Below, in pieces: positions 36,452 through 44,630 of a stretch of 64,000 nt of DNA. Numbering within the stretch: position 1 is the stretch's first letter; every line of letters starts with the position of its first letter. The notes below the pieces were generated by a model. That model searched no databases. It was given only the letters and a program-made list of their open reading frames with translations, and was not told where the DNA came from. Location of the stretch: contig DASUWY010000024.1 of assembly GCA_036378175.1 (NCBI GenBank), positions 1-64,000 on the forward strand, written 5' to 3'. A program made the translations under genes and the position numbers. Origin of the DNA: Thermoleophilaceae bacterium (GTDB taxonomy: Bacteria > Actinomycetota > Thermoleophilia > Solirubrobacterales > Thermoleophilaceae).

Positions 36452-37576
36452 TTAGCGCGGGCTCCTCGCCACGCGGCCGGCGTGCACGGCGCCGAGCGTC
36501 CAGGAGCTGAGCGAGTTGAACACCGAGCTGGGGTTGCCGAACAGGCTCACGAGGCTCGTGTCCCAGCCGCTCGGAGGAGCGACGAGCGTGTACTGCGTCA
36601 TCTCGCGCACCGACGGCGTGTGCAGCGCCATCGAGAACGCCTTCCGCAGGTACGCGGCCCGGCGCTTTGCGCTGAGCTTGCGCGGCCCGCTGGCGAAGAA
36701 GCCGTACTCCGTCAGGTACACGGGCACCGTGCCGCCGTGCGGGGTGCGCAGCTTGCGCCGATGCGCGAGCGTGTGCAGCAGGCGCGTGAGCCTGCCGAGC
36801 GTGCCCATCGTCACGTCGTTGCGGCCCCCCCTGCGGGACGTCGGCGACACGTTGAACGCGTACGGGTGGTGGGCGAAGCCGTCGGCCTTGAAGTGCGTGT
36901 GCCGCGTGGCCCGGCGGATGAACGTCAAGGGCCCGAGCGACTTGTGGCGCCGCTCCTGCGGAGCCAGCTCGCCGAACAGCACCTTCGCGTTCGGGTCGGC
37001 GCTCTTCACGCCGGCGTAACCCGCCCGGTAGAGCGCGGCGTAGAGGCGCGGGGCGCTCTTGTAGGGGGCGAGCCAGCCCGGCCAGTTCGGCTCGTTCCAC
37101 ACGGAGTAGCGGTCAACGCGCCCCTTGAAGTGAACGGCGACGTCATGGATGAACCGCCCGTAGAGGCGCGCGTTGGGCCTGTAGGCGCCGTTGTGGAGAC
37201 CGGCACGGTGCTTGCCATTGGCCCACGCGGGGGCCGGACCGGCCACCGTCATCTGCACCTTGATGCCGTACGCCTTGGCGGCGTCGACGATCGAGTCGTA
37301 CGGGTACCAGCTGTAGATAACCCGCGACGGCACCGACTTCTGCGTGTTCTGCGCGGACGCGATGCGGTTCCACAGCACGTTCACGCGAAGGCGGGTGACG
37401 CCGAGCTGCTTGGCCTGCTGCAGCGCGAGATCGCGGTTGTAGTAGCTCTGGTAGAGGAAGACGGCGTCGTCTTGGAGGCCGACCTCCATGCCGCGCGCCG
37501 CGTGGGCGCTGCTGGCGGCGGCGCCGAGCGAGGTTGCGATCACGAGCGCGACGGCAACCCCCTGCCTGAACTTCAT
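36452..37576 (-). CDS. Secreted clan GH-A glycoside hydrolase
   Basis: 374 residues with a Sec signal peptide (MKFRQGVAVALVIATSLGAAASSAHA). TIM-barrel signatures: acid/base Glu in YSVWNEPNWPGWLAP and nucleophile Glu in VYLTEYGFFASGP; also RLRVNVLWNRI and HHPYAFN. Similar in plan to the enzyme at 16075-17205 but clearly diverged. The last part is Ser/Arg-rich. It lies upstream of the RTX-transglycosylase gene on the same strand (118-base gap containing a hairpin) and shares with it a 14-base upstream motif. A role in cell-surface polymer turnover fits both partners. Confidence 0.83.
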   Translation of the reverse strand: MKFRQGVAVALVIATSLGAAASSAHAARGMEVGLQDDAVFLYQSYYNRDLALQQAKQLGVTRLRVNVLWNRIASAQNTQKSVPSRVIYSWYPYDSIVDAAKAYGIKVQMTVAGPAPAWANGKHRAGLHNGAYRPNARLYGRFIHDVAVHFKGRVDRYSVWNEPNWPGWLAPYKSAPRLYAALYRAGYAGVKSADPNAKVLFGELAPQERRHKSLGPLTFIRRATRHTHFKADGFAHHPYAFNVSPTSRRGGRNDVTMGTLGRLTRLLHTLAHRRKLRTPHGGTVPVYLTEYGFFASGPRKLSAKRRAAYLRKAFSMALHTPSVREMTQYTLVAPPSGWDTSLVSLFGNPSSVFNSLSSWTLGAVHAGRVARSPR

Positions 37577-37608
37577 GCTTCTCTCCTGGAGGGGTCGGGG
37601 AAGTACCT

Positions 37609-37622
37609 CCGGGTAGTCGGCA
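37609..37622 (-). promoter_or_regulatory. Shared motif TGCCGACTACCCGG upstream of the secreted hydrolase
   Basis: Second copy of the 14-base motif described at 36423-36436 (13 of 14 identical), 33 bases before ATG 37576. Here it sits between CCGGG and CCCGG arms that could make a small hairpin. It lies in the divergent region shared with the amidase gene. Confidence 0.4.
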
Positions 37623-37664
37623 CAGGGCCCGGCGGCTGAAGGTCAATAGGGTTCGCGGCCGGAC

Positions 37665-39029
37665 ATGGACTTCGCCGATCTGGCCTTCGCGGGCGCGGCC
37701 CGCCAAGCTGAGCTGCTTCGCGCCCGTGAGCTCTCGTCCCGCGAGCTCGTGGAGGGGTACCTCGCTCGGATCGAGCGAGTCGACCCGCGCCTGAACGCGT
37801 TCCGCGTCGTGTACGCCGAGCGCGCGCTGGCGGAGGCGGAGCAGGCAGACGCGCGGCTGCGGGCGGGCGACGAGCGGCTCCTCTTGGGCGTGCCGGTTGC
37901 GGTGAAGGACAACGTGGACGTGGCCGGTGACGTGACCTGTCACGGCACCCGCGTGCCGCTCCCGCGCGCCACGGCGGATTCAGAGGTGGTGAGCAGGCTC
38001 CGCGCCGCCGGCGCGGTGCTGCTGGGCAGGACGCATCTTCCGGAGCTGGCCATCTGGCCCTTCACCGAGTCCGCGAGCTGGGGCCTGACCCGTAACCCCT
38101 GGCGAGCCGACCTCACCTGCGGCGGCTCGAGCGGCGGCTCCGCGTCAGCCGTTGCTGCAGGTCTCGCGCCCTTCGCACTGGGTTCGGACGGCGGCGGCTC
38201 GATCCGCATACCGTCCGCCTGCTGCGGGCTGTTCGGGCTCAAGCCGTCGCGCGGGCGCGTATCGCTCGCGCCGCTGGCGGACCACTGGCACGGGCTCAGC
38301 GTGATCGGGCCCATCGCGCGCCGGGTTGCCGACTCCGCGCTGTTCCTCGATGCAGTGGCGGACACCCGTCTCAGCGATGCCGCGGGCGGCGGGCCGCCCC
38401 GGTTGCGAATCGCCGTCTCCGGCAAGCCGCCCATCGCGGCGAGAATGGCGAGCAGCGTGGTCCGTGCAGTTGAGGACACGGCGGAGATGCTGCGCTCCCT
38501 CGGACACGAGGTGATCGAGCACGAGCCGGATTACGGGGAGCTCCGCCAGCTCTTCGCGCCCCGCTGGCTGCGCGGCATCTATGACGACTCGCGCGAGCTC
38601 GTTGCCCGGACTGACCAACTGGAGCGTCGAACCCGTCACATGGCGGCACTCGGTCGCCTGATCACGCCCGCGCTGCTTCAGCGCGCGCAGCGCGGGGAGG
38701 CCGCTCTGGTGGAGCGCCTGCGCCCGACGTTCGAACGCTTCGACGTGCTGCTCACCTCCACGCTGGCGGCTCCGCCCGTGGAGGCGGGCCGCTGGGAGAG
38801 CCGAGGCGTACTGCGCACATTCACCGGGGTGGCGAACTGGACGCCAGGCACCGCCATCTGGAACGTGACGGGCCAGCCGGCCGCCGCCGTGCCGGCCGGC
38901 TTCACCGACGACGGAGTACCACTATCTGTGCAGCTGGTGGGCAGGCGCGACGACGAGCAGACACTGGTCGCGCTGAGCGGACAGCTCGAACGAGAACTTG
39001 GCTGGCCAGAGAAGCGACCAGACCTATGA
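37665..39029 (+). CDS. Amidase-signature family amidohydrolase
   Basis: 454 residues of the amidase signature family (GatA/aryl-acylamidase type). Catalytic triad: Lys 81 in GVPVAVKDNVD, the cis-Ser in CGGSSGGSASA (155-156) and nucleophile Ser 180 in GSDGGGSIRIPS. The C-terminal GTAIWNVTGQPAAAVPAG is also typical. No signal peptide, so cytoplasmic. No gatB or gatC lies nearby, so it is not likely to be the tRNA amidotransferase subunit; it hydrolyses an unknown amide. ATG at 37665. Confidence 0.92.
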   Translation: MDFADLAFAGAARQAELLRARELSSRELVEGYLARIERVDPRLNAFRVVYAERALAEAEQADARLRAGDERLLLGVPVAVKDNVDVAGDVTCHGTRVPLPRATADSEVVSRLRAAGAVLLGRTHLPELAIWPFTESASWGLTRNPWRADLTCGGSSGGSASAVAAGLAPFALGSDGGGSIRIPSACCGLFGLKPSRGRVSLAPLADHWHGLSVIGPIARRVADSALFLDAVADTRLSDAAGGGPPRLRIAVSGKPPIAARMASSVVRAVEDTAEMLRSLGHEVIEHEPDYGELRQLFAPRWLRGIYDDSRELVARTDQLERRTRHMAALGRLITPALLQRAQRGEAALVERLRPTFERFDVLLTSTLAAPPVEAGRWESRGVLRTFTGVANWTPGTAIWNVTGQPAAAVPAGFTDDGVPLSVQLVGRRDDEQTLVALSGQLERELGWPEKRPDL

Positions 39030-39033
39030 CGAC

Positions 39034-39061
39034 GCCCTATGCCCCATGCCCTACGCCCTAC
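39034..39061. repeat. Heptanucleotide tandem repeat array (four units)
   Basis: GCCCTAT, GCCCCAT, GCCCTAC, GCCCTAC in perfect register, 5 bases after the amidase stop and running into the convergent gene, whose TAG stop (39058-39060) lies inside the last unit. Same unit length as the array at 20552-20593 but a different sequence. Confidence 0.8.
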
Positions 39062-41910
39062 AGGCCCAAATCAGCCAGCAGCGCCTCAACCACCCGCGGA
39101 TCGAACTGCGTGCCAGAGCAGCGGCGCATCTCGGCCGCCGCCTCCTCGGCTGAGCGTGCCTTGCTGTACGGCCGGTCCGACGTCATCGCGTGAAAGGCGT
39201 CGCAGGCGCAGACGATGCGCGCGCCGAGCGGAATCTCGTCGCCCGCGAGGCCGTCGGGATAGCCGCGGCCGTCCCAGCGCTCGTGAGCCGAGCGCACGAT
39301 CGGCTGCACCGGCGCGAAGAACGGGATCCGCTCGAGCATCTTCGCCCCGATCACCGTGTGCTGCTTGATCTCCTCGAACTCCGCCCCGGTGAGCCGACCA
39401 GGCTTTTTGAGCACCTCGCTGCGCACCCCGATCTTCCCGATGTCGTGAAGCAGGGCGCCGTAGCGCACGATCCGCAGCTCCTCCTCCTCGAGCCCCAGCC
39501 GGCGACTGACGCCCACGGCCACGTCGGCCACATCGTCGGCGTGGGCGGCCGTGTAGGAGTCCTTCGCCTCGAGCGCGTCCGACAGCACGGCGAGCGTGGT
39601 GGTGAAGGTGGACTCGAGCTCGTCGAAGAGGCGACTGCGGTGCAGCGCGCCGCCGACGTACGCGGCCACCGTGTCCACGAGGAGCAGGTCGGCCTCGTCG
39701 AAGCCGCCGGTCTCGAGTGACTCGAGGTCGAGGACGCCCCAGATCTGTCCCGCAACCCTGATCGGCACCGACAGCTCGGAGCCCGACTGCCGCGGCGCGT
39801 CGGTGCCGAGGAAGTCCGGGTCAAGCGTGGTCTCGGTCACAAGCGCTGGCTCGCCGGTGCGCGCCACGCGGCCGTTGATGCCTTCGTGCAGCGACTGCTC
39901 CCACTGCTCGAAGTCGCTCATCTCATAGATGAGCTCGCCCGCGCCGGCGGCCGGCCGCATCATCTCGTCGTCGTCGATGCGGTGGATCACCGCGAGGTAG
40001 CAGCCGAAGGTGCGCCACATCTCCTCCACGGTCACGCGCGTGATCTCGTCCGGGTCGAGCAGCGACGAGAGTCGAGCGGACAGACGGCTCGCCACCGCGA
40101 GGCGCTGCCGCTCGTCCACCTCGGGGGCGCGCAGCAGGACGGGCTTCGGCTCCGCCCGCTGGTCCGGGCGGGCGCGCTTCATCGCATAGAGGTTCTCGTC
40201 GGCGCGAGCGAGAAGGCCTTCCTTGCTCGGCCCGTCGTCCGGCCACACGGCCACGCCAAAGGAGGCGTGGAGCTGCGCCGCCGCGCGCTCGGCCACGGCT
40301 GTGGCGTCGGCCGCGCCGGTTTCCGGCAGGAGCAGCGCGAATTCGTCGCCTCCGATCCGGAAGGCTGTGTCGGAAGCCCGGCAGGTGCCCGCGAGCACCT
40401 CGGCGGTGCGGCGCAGCACACGGTCCCCCTCCGCGTGCCCGGAGATGTCGTTCACCGCCTTGAAGCCGTCGAGGTCGAACAGCACGACGCTCACGCGCCC
40501 GCCGTAACGGCGGCACCGCTCAAGCTCGCGGGCCATCCCTTCGTGGAACTCCCGGTGGTTGCGAAGGCCCGTTAGAGGATCGCGCGAGGCGAGCTCCTGC
40601 TGCGCCTCGTAGAGCCGCGCGTTGGTGAGGGCGATCGCCGCCTGGGTGGCGAACGACTGGAGCACCTCGATGTCGCGCGGCAGGAATACGCGCGCATTCG
40701 GCGCGAGCGCGAGCAGCAGACCAAGCGACTCGCCCCGGTAGGTGAGCGGGGCCGAGCAGAGCGAGCGGAGCGCCTGCGCATTCGAGTCCACGAGCGCGTC
40801 GAGGTCCGGCACGTTGGCGAGGTCCTCGAGCACGAGCGGTGAGTCGTGCACCCGCCGCGCCGATCCCGCCCAGCGCTCGAGCGCCTGAACGGACTCGGGT
40901 GGGAGCGAGGATGCCCGCCGGCAGCGCAGCCCCTCGCCATCGTCCACGAGCAGCGCGAACTGCTTGCCGACCAACGTGGACTGCGCGTTGGCGGTGACCT
41001 TCGCGAGCACCTCCTCGAGACGCAGCTCGGACACGATGTCCTGCAGCGACGCGTTCAGCCGCTGGGTCACGAGCGCCTGATCGCGAACCTGGGCCTCGAG
41101 CTGCCGCCAGGCGCGGCGGCGCACGTCGAGCGCACGGCGCCCGGCGATTGACAGGAGCCCGGCCGTCGCCACCGCGGCTTCGGGCAGGAGCGCCGGATCG
41201 AAGATGCCGGCCGCGCCAAGCATCGCGCCGCCCGCGAGAAGCGACGCGAGAGCGAAGCGCACGTAGGTGCCGCCCGACTCCCACGACACGTCGTAAACGC
41301 ATGCTTCCTCCCCATCGCCCCTGCACAGCGGATGGCTCACGCGCGCCAGCGGTAGCCCGAACAGCGCGGGCACGCACGAGAGCATGCCCTGGTTGTACTG
41401 GCAGTCGAGCGGATGGTGAGGAGTGCCGGTCACGTCCACGTACGCGATCCGCGCGTGCGAGCTGCTGGACTCGAGCAGCTCCATCCGCGCAGTGGCTGTG
41501 AACTTCCCGTTGGCGCGGATGATGTTCTCGTACACGAGCCGCGGCGAGCCGAGCGCGCGAAGGGTGAGCTTGAGCGCCTCGCCCACGTTCAGGTCGATCG
41601 CGCGCTCGCCGAGATGGCGAGCCACCTGCGGGTCGTCGAGCACCTCGGCCGCGGCCTCGAACAGCCGCACCTTCGTGGCGAACGAGAACCAGTGGCCCTC
41701 GTTGCGCAGATCCGCCTCGGCTTCCGTGAGGCCGCACAGCTCGAGCACCCGCTCGAGTGCGGCGCGGCCGCCTCGCTGCTCGACGTAGGCGAGGATCAGC
41801 CGGGAGGTCATTCCGCTCGTCTCCTGGGGCTCGTCCTCCCATGCGACGGGTGGCGGAAGCGGCGCCACGGCGGGCGCGTGCGCGTCCATCTCACGGACGA
41901 CCGGCGACAT
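39058..41910 (-). CDS. Multidomain c-di-GMP protein: V4R-like, GAF, GGDEF, GAF, HD-GYP
   Basis: 950 residues. About 35-215: an N-terminal sensor with HPLCRGDGEEACVYDVSW, resembling V4R-type ligand domains. About 218-257: hydrophobic, perhaps two membrane helices. About 295-435: GAF. About 440-580: GGDEF with intact RIGGDEF and an I-site RASD five residues before it. About 610-765: second GAF. About 775-950: HD-GYP with LLHDIGKIG and HERWDGRGYPDG. It can both make and break c-di-GMP in principle. ATG at 41910 is used; GTG at 41913 is adjacent. A 14-base palindrome lies just upstream. The stop codon falls in a heptamer repeat. Confidence 0.93.
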   Translation of the reverse strand: MSPVVREMDAHAPAVAPLPPPVAWEDEPQETSGMTSRLILAYVEQRGGRAALERVLELCGLTEAEADLRNEGHWFSFATKVRLFEAAAEVLDDPQVARHLGERAIDLNVGEALKLTLRALGSPRLVYENIIRANGKFTATARMELLESSSSHARIAYVDVTGTPHHPLDCQYNQGMLSCVPALFGLPLARVSHPLCRGDGEEACVYDVSWESGGTYVRFALASLLAGGAMLGAAGIFDPALLPEAAVATAGLLSIAGRRALDVRRRAWRQLEAQVRDQALVTQRLNASLQDIVSELRLEEVLAKVTANAQSTLVGKQFALLVDDGEGLRCRRASSLPPESVQALERWAGSARRVHDSPLVLEDLANVPDLDALVDSNAQALRSLCSAPLTYRGESLGLLLALAPNARVFLPRDIEVLQSFATQAAIALTNARLYEAQQELASRDPLTGLRNHREFHEGMARELERCRRYGGRVSVVLFDLDGFKAVNDISGHAEGDRVLRRTAEVLAGTCRASDTAFRIGGDEFALLLPETGAADATAVAERAAAQLHASFGVAVWPDDGPSKEGLLARADENLYAMKRARPDQRAEPKPVLLRAPEVDERQRLAVASRLSARLSSLLDPDEITRVTVEEMWRTFGCYLAVIHRIDDDEMMRPAAGAGELIYEMSDFEQWEQSLHEGINGRVARTGEPALVTETTLDPDFLGTDAPRQSGSELSVPIRVAGQIWGVLDLESLETGGFDEADLLLVDTVAAYVGGALHRSRLFDELESTFTTTLAVLSDALEAKDSYTAAHADDVADVAVGVSRRLGLEEEELRIVRYGALLHDIGKIGVRSEVLKKPGRLTGAEFEEIKQHTVIGAKMLERIPFFAPVQPIVRSAHERWDGRGYPDGLAGDEIPLGARIVCACDAFHAMTSDRPYSKARSAEEAAAEMRRCSGTQFDPRVVEALLADLGL

Positions 41911-41912
41911 CA

Positions 41913-41926
41913 CCCGATTAATCGGG
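41913..41926. promoter_or_regulatory. Perfect 14-base palindrome at the start of the c-di-GMP gene
   Basis: CCCGATTAATCGGG is its own reverse complement and ends two bases before the ATG at 41910. The only Shine-Dalgarno-like GAGG lies on the far side of it. It could be an operator of a dimeric regulator or an RNA hairpin that brings the two together. Confidence 0.45.
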
Positions 41927-41958
41927 CGGTTACCTCGTCTGGTTGAGCCCTGAATGAG

Positions 41959-42954
41959 CTAGAGGACGCGGCGCGCCCAGGTGAACTGATCGTGCAGCCA
42001 GCCCTCGTAGAGCGGAAGCACGTACACGCCCTGGTCGGACGAGTGGATGGCGAAGTCGCGGCTGAGCGCTATTCCCTCGTGGATCACGTTCGCCTCCGTG
42101 GCCCTCGAGTGGAACTTCGCGGAGCCGAAGAAGAGAAGGTCGCCGGGCTGCACACGGTTCAGGCGGATCCGCCGCGACTTCGGGATCTCCCCCGCCTGCT
42201 GTGCCGCGGTGCGCCCCAGGATCTTGTTGCCGGCGGGGTTGCCGGAGAGCTTGTACACGCGCCAGGCGAAGCCGCTGCAGTCATAGCCGCCGTGCACCTG
42301 ACCCGGCGAGGGGCCGTCGGTCTCGCCGCCCCAGACGTAGGGCATGCCGATCTTCGACACCGCGAGGCGCAGCGGCACGAGCTGCTTGGCGCTGTAGCTG
42401 GGAAGGACGAAGCGGGCGGCCACGTCGCGAACGTTCTGGGCCTCCCAGTCCGCCATGGTCAGCGTCTGCGCAAGCGACCACGCGGCCTCCGCGCGAGTGA
42501 TGAGGTCCCAGGGGTAGAGCTCGAGCTTGTCATCCGGCGCGAGATGGTTGTAACGGAGCGAGAGCAGCCGGGCCACGACCTCGGTCCCGAAGTAGGGCGG
42601 CGGCTGCAGACCGGCATGCGCGGCCTGGCTCTGGAAGACGTTTGCGGCGTCGTTCAGGCCGAGCTGGTCGACCATCAGCGCGTCGAAGCTCGTCACGCTG
42701 ATCGGCGCGGAGGACACGTTCACGGCCGGCGTGCCGGTGCGCGCGCTGAGCGCCGTGAAGGCCTGGGTGAGGTCGCCGCTCGTGAGCGGCTGCTCGCCGT
42801 GGAAGCCGCCCGGGAGGGGCTGCATCAGGCCGGCCTTCACCACCTGCGACTGCTGCTTCTTGTCCCAGTTCGCGAGTGTGTGCGCCTGGGCGGGCGCGGC
42901 GCCGGCTGCGAGGGCCAGCGCGGCCACGGCTGCGCTGATCAGCTTGGACGGCAT
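41959..42954 (-). CDS. Secreted NlpC/P60 endopeptidase
   Basis: 331 residues. Signal peptide ends at GAAPAQA-HTL. A middle region of about 150 residues has SLH-like or helical repeats (LTSGDLTQAFTALSAR, LITRAEAAWSLAQTL). The NlpC/P60 domain occupies about 195-331: catalytic Cys in HGGYDCSGFAWRVY, His in VIHEGIALSRD and a third polar residue in AIHSSDQGV. Preceded by GMPYVWGGETDG. Such enzymes cut peptide bonds in peptidoglycan stem peptides. Start ATG at 42954; GTG at 42957 is adjacent. With the RTX-transglycosylase it is one of two wall hydrolases here. Confidence 0.92.
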   Translation of the reverse strand: MPSKLISAAVAALALAAGAAPAQAHTLANWDKKQQSQVVKAGLMQPLPGGFHGEQPLTSGDLTQAFTALSARTGTPAVNVSSAPISVTSFDALMVDQLGLNDAANVFQSQAAHAGLQPPPYFGTEVVARLLSLRYNHLAPDDKLELYPWDLITRAEAAWSLAQTLTMADWEAQNVRDVAARFVLPSYSAKQLVPLRLAVSKIGMPYVWGGETDGPSPGQVHGGYDCSGFAWRVYKLSGNPAGNKILGRTAAQQAGEIPKSRRIRLNRVQPGDLLFFGSAKFHSRATEANVIHEGIALSRDFAIHSSDQGVYVLPLYEGWLHDQFTWARRVL

Positions 42955-43003
42955 CACGCCCTTGGGATCGGACGGGTGAGGCGGAGGCTTTAGCTTTCGG
43001 GGC

Positions 43004-43435
43004 GTGATCTGGATTCAGGAGAACGTGAGGCTGCGCGCGTATCCGCGCGGCTTTCACCTCGTCACGCGCGAGGTGGAAGAGGCGCTGCCCGGGCTGTCTT
43101 CGATCGGCGTGGGCGTGGCGCACGTGTTCATCCGGCACACCTCGGCATCGTTGACGCTGAACGAGAACGCGAGCCCCGATGTGCGACGCGACTTCGAGAC
43201 GTGGTTCACGCGCGCCGTGCCGGATGGCGCTTCGTATTTCACACACACGCTCGAGGGCGACGACGACATGCCGGCGCACATCAAGGCGGCGCTGCTGGGG
43301 TCGTCGCTGACGGTTCCGGTGACGGACGGCCGCTTCGCGCTCGGCACGTGGCAGGGCATCTACCTGTGCGAGCACCGCGACTCGGGCGGGCCGCGGTCTC
43401 TGACCGTGACGGCCTGGGGTGAGGAGCGGGGCTAG
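43004..43435 (+). CDS. YjbQ/UPF0047 family protein
   Basis: 143 residues. The family signatures are HVFIRHTSASLTLNEN near residue 42 and LGTWQGIYLCEHRD near 115. The His and Glu residues form the active-site cluster of this beta-sandwich family, for which weak thiamine-phosphate synthase activity has been reported in E. coli YjbQ. Start GTG at 43004. It lies 36 bases before the radical-SAM gene. Confidence 0.93.
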   Translation: MIWIQENVRLRAYPRGFHLVTREVEEALPGLSSIGVGVAHVFIRHTSASLTLNENASPDVRRDFETWFTRAVPDGASYFTHTLEGDDDMPAHIKAALLGSSLTVPVTDGRFALGTWQGIYLCEHRDSGGPRSLTVTAWGEERG

Positions 43436-43458
43436 CGGCAGTCCGTCTCACGCATATG

Positions 43459-43472
43459 CGAACATACGTTCG
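43459..43472. promoter_or_regulatory. LexA-type SOS box overlapping a start codon
   Basis: CGAACATACGTTCG: CGAAC, four bases, GTTCG, a perfect match to the Gram-positive/actinobacterial LexA consensus. It ends on the first base of the GTG start of the radical-SAM gene. With the promoter CATATG-type sequence just upstream, bound LexA would block transcription, and the mRNA is probably leaderless. Confidence 0.8.
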
Positions 43473-44500
43473 TGCGCTGGGACAACCTTCGAATCGAGAA
43501 CGAGGACGAGCACCGGCTGCCGGGGTATCGCGACCCCGCGGTGGTGCGCCGTTTTGACGCGCCCGAGGCCCTGGACATCCGCTTCTACGAGGTTCACGCG
43601 AAGTCGGCGCTGAACCACGTGCCGAAGGCTTCGCGCATGCCCTTTCGCTGGACGATCAACCCGTATCGCGGATGCACTCATGCGTGCGCGTACTGCTTCG
43701 CCAGGCCCACGCACACGTATCTGGACTTCAACGCAGGCCGCGATTTCGAGCGCGAGATCGTGGTCAAGGTGAACGTTCCTGAGCTGCTTCGCAAAGAGCT
43801 GGCCAAGCCGTCGTGGAAGGGCGAGCACGTCGCGCTCGGCACGAACACCGATCCGTATCAGTGGGTCGAGGGCCGCTACAAGCTCATGCCCGGCATCTGG
43901 GAGGCATTCCGGGACCTCCGCAACCCGTGTTCCGTGCTCACCAAGTCTCCGCTCCTGCTGCGCGACCTTCCATTGCTGAAGGAGATCGCCGAGGTGGCGC
44001 CGATCAGCGCGAACTTCTCGGTGCCCACCCTCGACGAGAAAGCCTGGCGCGCCACCGAGCCGCACACGCCCAACCCCCGCGCGCGGCTCGAGGCGGTGGC
44101 CGAGCTCAACCGGTCGGGCATTCCCACCGGGATCCTCATTGCCCCGCTCATGCCGGGGATCAACGACGCCCCCGAGCAGGTCGAGAAGATCCTCGAGATC
44201 GCGACGGAGGCGGGCGCGGTGAGCGTCGGCGGCATCGCGCTGCATCTACGAGGTGAGGTGCGCGACATCTTCTTTGAGTGGCTGCGCGCGCACCGGCCGG
44301 ACCTCGTGCCGCGCTACGAACAGCTCTACCGCCGCGGCGCGTACATGTCCTCTGCCGAGCGCCAGCGGCTGCAGGACCTGGCCACTCCGCCCGGCCGTCC
44401 GTCGAGCCCGCGCCGCTACATGAGAGACCGCGATCTTGCTTCGCCGCCGAGGGAGCCCAAACCCGCAGCGCCATCGCCCTCGCAGCCGGCGCTCTTCTGA
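43472..44500 (+). CDS. Radical SAM protein, Rv2578c family (SplB-like)
   Basis: 342 residues. The 4Fe-4S motif is CTHACAYC (CxxxCxxC) near residues 68-75, preceded by NPYRGC. FARPTHTYLDF, LGTNTDPYQW, VLTKSPLLLRDL and LIAPLMPGIND follow, as in the Rv2578c family related to spore photoproduct lyase. GTG at 43472 gives MRWDNLR, the usual family N-terminus. A LexA box overlaps the start, so expression should rise after DNA damage; a DNA-repair or nucleic-acid modification role is inferred. The C-terminus is Pro/Ser-rich. Confidence 0.92.
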   Translation: MRWDNLRIENEDEHRLPGYRDPAVVRRFDAPEALDIRFYEVHAKSALNHVPKASRMPFRWTINPYRGCTHACAYCFARPTHTYLDFNAGRDFEREIVVKVNVPELLRKELAKPSWKGEHVALGTNTDPYQWVEGRYKLMPGIWEAFRDLRNPCSVLTKSPLLLRDLPLLKEIAEVAPISANFSVPTLDEKAWRATEPHTPNPRARLEAVAELNRSGIPTGILIAPLMPGINDAPEQVEKILEIATEAGAVSVGGIALHLRGEVRDIFFEWLRAHRPDLVPRYEQLYRRGAYMSSAERQRLQDLATPPGRPSSPRRYMRDRDLASPPREPKPAAPSPSQPALF

Positions 44501-44544
44501 AAGAGATGTACGCGGATGTTTGGGACCCCCCCAGGGCTGGTTAA

Positions 44545-44630
44545 GCGAAAAGTAGGGGCGAGCGGCAATGAGCGGGTTCACCCGTGCCCATGCAGGCTGG
44601 CCCCACACGAGCGATATGGGCATTTTTCGC
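44545..44630 (+). other. Nested inverted repeats around the MscS start (possible structured leader)
   Basis: Three nested pairings: GCGAAAA (44545) with TTTTCGC (44624), GGGGC (44555) with GCCCC (44600), and CGGGT with ACCCG (44573-44584). The outer 3' arm is inside the coding sequence just after ATG 44616. It does not match a riboswitch class I know. Confidence 0.35.

Noticed and set aside
42955-43003. Possible c-di-AMP riboswitch before the NlpC/P60 gene
   Set aside because: The gap to the divergent gene is under 50 bases and has none of the conserved ydaO-type sequence.
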